This document shows, piece by piece, positions 56,815-64,000 of a DNA stretch of 64,000 nucleotides. The position numbers were made by a program, and so were the translations under genes. The stretch lies in assembly GCF_014851395.1 (NCBI RefSeq), contig NW_024043372.1, positions 20,382,977-20,446,976 of the forward strand. Direction: 5' to 3'. The notes under the pieces were generated by a model. That model saw only the letters and a program-made list of their open reading frames with translations. It did not search any database and was not told where the DNA came from. Each line of letters starts with the position of its first letter. Position 1 is the first letter of the stretch. This DNA comes from Micropterus salmoides. Lineage: Eukaryota; Chordata; Actinopteri; Centrarchiformes; Centrarchidae.

Positions 56815-59800
56815 AAGGGAATGTCACAGTTTTTGCAGAACTGGACAAATAAAATAAAAAAATGACCTGATGATCGCTCTTGATGAAAAGTTAAGGGGTC
56901 GAGTTATTAGGATTCACCATTTGGGAATCATGGCTATCTATTAATTTCAGTGTTGAGACATTTCACTAAAAAAACATTCTACATCCATCCTGTTGGTGGC
57001 GCTAGATGTAATGAATAGTTTCATTCTCTGTGGATCATGATAGTTGTTCAGATCTGGACAACATACTGACAACCTATTGTCACCCACATGCTGCTGGCTT
57101 GCTACAGTACAAAACCCCTCCTCTTTACTGTGAGACCATGTGGCCTCGTTCAACAGTCTCCGCCTTAAGTTGCCCATTCAGAAATGCATAACATCCCCCC
57201 CCCCCCCCTCTCACTCTGTCCCTCTTGCTCTTTCTCTCTCCCTCATTGTCACACAAACACAGCTCTCTCAAACTTTCACTCATGGGCTCACTCATGGTCG
57301 GAGCTGAGAAGAACACTGGTCCAGGGGAGGCTTGGGGATCTAGACTTTTTTCCCCAAAAGGCACCGAATGAATCCCACCTTGGGCTACAGAAACACAGAC
57401 TATTGACGTGAAACAACCTTTCTCAGGTACTCTTTATCAATTCCTTTCACATATGGTCACAAGCAGGTTTTTTATGTCTTTATGTTTGTCCTTTGTAGAA
57501 ATTGTGAATGTATACTACTGTGGTTTAATTACTTGAACAGGAAACAAACTGTATTCTTGCAGTTCAGTGACAGCTGGGCTTTTGTGGTTGCACTTATGCT
57601 TGGCGCTTGTAGCTGTGTTATGTAGGCCAAAGGTTACCAGCTACGCTGCAGTGAGATCAGCTATTTCCCTTGTTTAATGTAACCTCAGGTTATGATCAGT
57701 GCTGCTAAGAGCTCTTATTGTTGTAAACAAATACATTTCTCTTTTACAAATGCATAATAACGAAATCTTAACTCTAAATTTAGTTAGTTAGTTAGTTACT
57801 TTGACAATTTTTGACAGATTTATTTTTTTTTGCTGTGACTGTTTTCAAATAATACATGCTGCATGCATAAATTCTTAAAAGAGTTTTCATTATTTATTTG
57901 CATCTGAAATCCTAAAAGCAAATCAGCTATTGATTTTATTACAGCAGAACAACAGAATGTAGATAATGAATATTATCTTAAGCTGTTTTAAAAGCATGGT
58001 CAAATCAAAATTTAAAATAATTTACCACTTAACCCACGCCTTCTTGGTGGTTGAATGGGATAAAAAAAGAAAAAAGCAGTGGCTGACAACTATTTCTTAT
58101 TCTGCCAAGTTTTGGTCACATGTAAAGAAGAGCAAAAGTATTATCTGAGTTATTGACAAAAAGCAGCAGCATAACTTCATCAGTCTTGTTGAGTCATGCC
58201 TCCTTACATCTATCCACTTGTTAGTATTGTTCATGCATATTCAACTGGTAAGTTTCCACCATGCTCCTGAGGGTTGGTGCAGTAGAGGAATCTCACTGAC
58301 ATTGCTGATTTCGTGGTAACTGCCAACAAAATGCCAAATGCAACGTTTTGTCTCAAGTTCTGTGATTTTTTTGCTCATATTTGGGTTAAGGACTGGACAT
58401 TAAAGCATTATCACCTTGTTATAATCAATGATAAAGTTGCTAGAGCTAAAGTAACGTTAATGGTTTGTCAAATAACCAGATTTGCTGCCTCATGATAAGC
58501 CATAAGATTTAGAGCAGTGGTAACATCTTTTCCCTGGTTTGACCCTCACACCAAGGGGTGGAATTTCTCTAGTGAACAGAAACAGGAGGGATCTAATGTG
58601 TGGGGACACCAATATTGATAGGCACAGTCAGTTTGAAATCCAAGAAAGACATTGTATTCCCACAACTTCTATTAGCGCTGGTCTTTTGTCTCACCTTACT
58701 ATGGCAGTGGACTGGTAGAACGAACATTTTCAGAGAGACGCAGAAGCACCACACAATGAAGGTAGAGGTATGGTCGAAACAAACAAATTTTTGTCATACA
58801 AACACTCCTAAAGGTAACAGTGTTTAGGCTGTTTCAAAAAGCCACATTCGAGCAAGGAAGACTCCCCGCATAGAGAGGAGCGATACGCGACTATTGTTAA
58901 ATATGGGGCAAACCTTCAAAAAATGCTTCTTTTTGAATATCATTAAATGTGTTGTACTTCCTTGCACATTCAAAAAGTGACAGAAGTAATTGTGTGAAGA
59001 TGGAAAAGTGAACATGAAGACATTAAAATGGAAAAGTTTTAAAACTAGTGTTTTAGTGCGGACAGACAAAAACAGACACTCACATTTGGCTTCCTGATTG
59101 GGTCTTATCAGTCATGTAATGCAAAAACACAACGTTACTGACAGTGTTTTAGTTTTGGTATTTTTATTAAAATATCTTGTACCCTGCAAATAACACTTAG
59201 TCGATAGCCTCTACTGTGCATGTCGCCGAATTTACTTTGCAACGACTCCCAGTCTATTTTCCGCTGCCACAGTCACTTTGGACTCTCGTGTTCCTTTCAG
59301 TAACAATTCCAGTTCTTTGTTGGTCCATGCAAAAAAATATCCACTGTACTTTGTCTGCATTACTTTTGTCTTTCGCCAAATCTTTCCATACGTGGCCATT
59401 CACGTACACATGCCCAGTGTACGTGAATGGCCACTAGATGTACCTTTTTTAGTCATTTTAATATAGACAAAGATCAATTCTGATACGCAGCTAAAACGCT
59501 AGTGTGGACAGAGAATGTATTTGTTCTAAAAACTACGTTAGTGTGGATGTGGCCTCATACAGACGCAAGTTAGTGTCTGTGTGAAACACACAGGGCTTCC
59601 AGAAAGCCTTTAGGAAGTCAGGTGACATAGTATAAAGAGCAGCAAAGAGGGTGAAAGTCTACCTGTGAAGGTGTTGGGATGGATGGAACATAGGACTTTC
59701 ACCCAAGACACCAGGGTTCATGTCCCATGTGAAACCAAAAGTCAACATTGACTTATTTAAGTTTTATCCGTCACCTATCCGGTGGCGTCATTGCTTCGCC

Positions 59801-60593
59801 TGGAAAGTTGACGGGATCGTGCAGCAGCAACAGGGGGTGGTGCCAAAAAGCTGCAGTAAAGTCGTACAGTTTCCAGCAGCCTTCAAAAAATATACACCAT
59901 TCACAAAAATATTTACATCCTGTTAGATCCAACTGTAGGCTATCTGTAGTTTGCAGACAATGTTCTGATAGCTATGGCTGAAGAAATTGCGTATGCCTTA
60001 TTGATTGTTAATGAAGTTGAAGCAGAACTTTTCCATGAAGATGGACAATAGACAATAACAATGAATCTACTTTTCACAGTAGGTCTAAGTTTGTCTGTCA
60101 TAACTTTTTATTTGACACTGTTATAACTGAGAAGAGAAAGTGAAAGTGAAAGATTGGGCAGATTGAAGTCCCTGGAAGTCATTTATTAAGTTAGTATAGC
60201 TCACATAGAAAATGTATGTAAAGTTACCATCATTTAAATATCAATTGACCCTAAATTTAAGAAATTGGAATCAGCAGTCCATACTCCATACATAGGCTTT
60301 ACACAGGAAGGGATTATGACTTATTATGACTACAAGACACAACTTAGTTCCAAACAATTGTGTTATTCTTTTAATAGGTTTTCTGTCGCTTCCTATGAAA
60401 GACATATGGAAGTCTTGGACAAAATATATTCTACTTCTCCTGCAACAAATGCCATACATTCTATTGGTTGGGGAATTTTGACTGGGTTATTTCTAAAATC
60501 TGAGATTAGACATCTCTGGAGTGCACAGAGAAAACCTAAGTGGCAGAAAAAGAGCTGAAGCTAGAGTGCAGGAAATCTGTGCAAGGATCAGTA
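56815..60593. other. Non-coding stretch, no gene recognised
   Basis: Includes a C14 run at 57195-57208, an 18-bp perfect hairpin at 59392-59434 and an unassigned 97-codon open frame at 60265-60558. No host exon can be supported. Confidence 0.45.
59392..59434. repeat. Perfect 18-bp hairpin with 7-nt loop
   Basis: GTGGCCATTCACGTACAC at 59392-59409 is followed after ATGCCCA by its exact reverse complement at 59417-59434. Confidence 0.95.
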
Positions 60594-62680
60594 TATTCAA
60601 TTCAATTTTATTTATATAGCGCCAAATCACAAAAACAGTTATCTCACAGGCTTTTGATAAAAGAGCAGGTCTAGACCATATTCTATGATGCTATTTACAG
60701 AAGCCCAACAGTTCCCACCAAGAGCAAGCACTAGGCGACTAGGTAAGAGAGAGAGAGAGGGAGAGGGCAAGAGAGGAAAAGAGAGAAAAAGAGAGGGATG
60801 GAAGGAGAGAGAGTGGAGGGAGGCAGCCTACACAATATACACACACAGAGGTACAGACAGTAAAGGTGATGTTGCTATAGACTAAATGAAAAATGGTATA
60901 GATATTTATAGTAGTGTTAATGATAACAATCGTAATGTTAATGATTATAATAACAATAATAATAATAGGACTAGTAACAATAGTTGTTGTAGCAGAAGGT
61001 GTCGAGCAGGAACACGGGGGCAGCAGGTGACCCGCAGCCACAGATCCAGACTCCACAGCTCCAGAGCCAGAAAACCTGCAGGAAGTGATAGGAGGAGAGA
61101 GGAGAGGGACGAGAAAGCACAAGACTACCAGAAAGGGGAGAAGTTGTGTTAGTAACATGCAATAATGGGATGAGGTTGCATACAGAGGGAGAAAAAAGTA
61201 GAGGAGAGAGGAGCTCAGTGCATCATAGGAAATCAGTCTAGGCCTATAGCAGCATAACTAAGGGATGGTTCAGGACTAACCTGAGCCAGCCCTAACTATA
61301 AGCTTTATCAAAGAGGAAAGTCTTAAGCCTACTCTTAAATGTGGAGATGGTGTCTGCCTCCTGAACCCAAACTGGAACCTGGTTCCACAGGAGAGGAGCT
61401 TGATAGCTGAACGCTCTGGCTCCTAGTCTACTTTTGGAGACTCTAGGAACAACAAGAAACCCTGCATTCTGGGAGCGCAGTGCTCTGGTGGGGTAGTAAG
61501 GTACTATGAGCTCTTTAAGATAAGATGGTGCCTGACCATTAAGAGCTTTGTAGGTGAGAAGAATGATTTTAAATTCTATTCTGGATTTTACTGGAAGCCA
61601 ATGCAGAGAAGCTAAAACAGTAGAAACATGATCTCTTTTCCTGGTTCTTGTCAGAACACGTGCTGCAGCATTCTGGATCAGCTGAAGAGTCTTAATGGAC
61701 TTTTTCGAGCAGCCTGATAATAAGGAATTGCAGTAATCCAGCCTAGAAGTAACAAATGCATGGACTAGTTTTTCTGCATCATTTTTAGATTTTCGTAATA
61801 TTACGTAGGTGAAAAAAGGCGGTCCTTGAAATTTGCTTAATGTGAGACTTAAACGACATGTCCTGATCAAAGATAACGCCAAGATTCCTCACAGTGGTGC
61901 TGGAGGCCAGGGCAATGCCATCAAGGGAAACTATATCTTTAGATAATGCGTCACGGAGGTGCTTAGGCCCCAGAACAATAACTTCAGTTTTATCTGAGTT
62001 TAACATTAGAAAATTACAGGTCATCCAGGTTTTAACATCCTGAAGGCCCATTTGAAGTTTAGCTAACTGATGAGTTTCATCTGGCTTGATCGATAGATAT
62101 AACTGAGTATCATCTGCATAACAATGAAAGTTTATGGAATAATTCCTGATAATATTGCCTAAAGGAAGCATATATAAAGTGAAGAGGATTGGTCCGAGGA
62201 CAGATCCTTGTGGAACTCCATGACTAACTTTGGCGTGCATGGAGGACTCATCGTTAACATGTACAAACTGAAATCGATCTGATAAATAGGACTTAAACCA
62301 GCTTAGAGCGGTTCCTTTAATGCCAATGAAATGTTCCAGTTTCTGCAATAGGATCTGATGGTCAATGGTATCAAATGCAGCACTAAGATCTAATAAAACC
62401 AGTACAGAGACAAGTCCTTTGTCTGATGCAATAAGGAGGTCATTTGTAATTTTCACCAGTGCTGTCTCTGTGCTATGATGAGCTCTAAATCCTGACTGAA
62501 AATCTTCAAATAAACTATTGCTCTGTAGAAAGTCACACAGCTGTTTAGCAACTGCTTTCTCCAGAACCTTAGAGAGAAATGGAAGGTTAGATATAGGTCT
62601 ATAGTTGGCTAAAACATCCAGATCAAGTTTGGGCTTTTTCAGAAGCGGTTTAATTACAGTTATCTGTGTGCAAGTATTAA
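60594..62680 (-). mobile_element. L2-clade LINE, 5'-truncated, minus strand
   Basis: The minus-strand frames 62456-61785 and 61882-61292 give LLDLSAAFDTIDH, GVPQGSVLGPILF, HCYADDTQLYL, LNSDKTEVIVLG and the L2 C-terminal region (HAFVTSRLDYCNSLL, ALRSQNAGFL). They overlap in different frames near 61800, a frameshift. The 3' UTR (61290-60594) has a purine-rich stretch and ends TTCAATTCAATTTTATTTAT on the plus strand. Upstream text to about 62680 still matches the start of the reverse transcriptase. Confidence 0.85.
60745..60822. repeat. Purine-rich (GA)n tract in the L2 3' UTR
   Basis: Mostly GAGAGA and GGAAAAG repeats on the plus strand; yields spurious Leu/Ser-rich frames on the other strand. 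Confidence 0.85.
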
Positions 62681-64000
62681 ATCAACAAGCAAGCAGGAGG
62701 TATTTGAGTGCAAGAGCAGAAACAAAAACAAAATCTGAACGTGACTCATGCTCTCAAATTGAGACCACGCTCTTGAATAATGATAGGGAAAAGCCCTATA
62801 ATATCTTTACACAGTTTAAATGCTTTTTTCTTTAGAGTAAAGTGAAATTATGAATTTATTTCAAACTTAATATTACCTTTATTTTGCAAATCCCAGTTCC
62901 ATGTCAATTGACAATCCCATCAGGTGAGCCTCCTATGTATGACCACTTTCCATACAGGAGAGACCCTCCTCCTCTAAACCCTTCAGCTTCTCATACTCTC
63001 TTCTGGTTTGTGCCTCATGTTTGCATCCGTAGCTGTAAACAGTACACAGAAACAATGAGCAAATGTAAATGGTAATCAATATTTTGTGCTGGATTTAGAA
63101 ATTTTGGAGTGGGTATTGTAGGCAACATTATTACAGTTCAATGTTTTAGGTACTGACAATTATCATAACCCCTAACCCCTATACTAATACACTATACTAT
63201 ACTTACCACCTATACCCTACCCCTGCCTAACCATTGCCTTATAAGCCTAAACCTGATGTTGACCCTTGCGCTACCCTCACCTTTGTCTTCTCCTAATTCA
63301 AACCCTAAATACCTTGTACAACTGTGGTGAACTTGTTAACATATGATAACATATGGCCTTAACCAAGCTCTCAGATGATCTTAGAGGGTTAGTCTAAATA
63401 ATATGTTTAAGCTTGGGGCTAGTTATTCATACAGCGCTTTGTCAAGCTTTGACCTGAAAAGGGGTTGGCTTTTCTAGCTGGAAATCCTGGGGTAGCTCTC
63501 CTTGCTCTTTGGGGGTAGCTGAAGAGTTTCTGGTGTTTTATATTCAAAAACAGTTTTAGGCAGCACACAAGATTTGGAGACACATTCCTTGTGTGTAGCC
63601 ATCAGCTTAGCAATCTTTGGACAGTTTCTGCTTTTACACCTAAAATACATTTCTGACCCTCTCGTCACTCCAGGACCTTGAACTGGTTTCACAACCTAAG
63701 GTTGTTCAGTTAACTTGATTTTGCAGAGGAGAAGTCTATAAGAGCTACAGAAGTGCTAGAAATCTGAAAAATGTAAAAAGCATAGAGATTATAAAGTACT
63801 GCCTGAAACTACAATAACTGACCATTTCTAACATACTTCTGTGGTCCATAAGATGGAAATTTTAGATATGACTGCAACCACAAATTGTACTATTGTGTTT
63901 GATCTTGCTTTCACTAAGTTATCTGCATAAGTGTGTTTTAGAAATGGACAGTTACTGTCATTTCCCTAAGCAGACTAGGGTACAAAACAAAAGCAATAAT
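62681..64000. other. Non-coding stretch at the window end, no gene recognised
   Basis: A C/T/A-rich part at about 63160-63320 contains scattered CCCTA/CCTAA words. No coding exon supported. Confidence 0.5.

Noticed and set aside
63160..63320. Interstitial telomeric repeat
   Set aside because: CCCTA/CCTAA words are scattered, without tandem CCCTAA units.
1..64000. CRISPR arrays, bacterial operons or integrated virus genes
   Set aside because: No spaced direct repeats, bacterial gene layout or intact viral genes were seen; the sequence is vertebrate in character.

Overview
This is a 64 kb piece of a teleost fish chromosome, most likely a spiny-rayed fish. It holds two intact, spliced protein-coding genes in a repeat-rich background. 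Introns, a cone opsin of the RH2 class and fish-type L2 LINEs, tRNA-derived SINEs and solo LTRs all point the same way; nothing looks prokaryotic or viral.

Layout. 1-4.7 kb: non-coding, with a (GT)n tract and one retroposon tail. 4.7-6.7 kb: a five-exon RH2 (green-sensitive cone opsin) gene on the + strand, with a TATA box and OTX/CRX-like sites upstream. 6.73-11.2 kb: an L2 LINE copy inserted 55 bp after the opsin stop codon; it was itself split by a 1.66 kb solo-LTR-like element and by a second L2 copy. 11.2-20.9 kb: non-coding, with a SINE and a solo LTR. 20.96-36.72 kb: a 14-coding-exon SLC6 GABA/taurine-type transporter on the - strand (slc6a13-like, 609 codons), convergent with the opsin. 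Its second coding intron is about 10 kb and holds a solo LTR, a very large inverted repeat, a fold-back element, an hAT-type element with an 8-bp target duplication, an L2 copy and a tiny SINE insertion. 36.7-64 kb: no host gene seen. It contains a solo LTR carrying a nested LINE fragment, another solo LTR, Tc1 and hAT remnants, a nearly full-length but broken L2 (47.3-51.8 kb), SINE and hAT-like repeats, and a minus-strand L2 (60.6-62.7 kb).

The pairing of RH2 with slc6a13 agrees with the conserved teleost RH2 neighbourhood (slc6a13 - RH2 - synpr), which supports orthology of both genes. I saw no synpr exon, so it presumably lies outside the window. The two genes do unrelated jobs: light detection in cones, and Na+/Cl- coupled uptake of GABA-like solutes. 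All exon boundaries were set by reading GT/AG sites and keeping family reading frames; both open reading frames stay intact across every junction. Repeat family names rest on recognised motifs, termini and target-site duplications, not on a database search.
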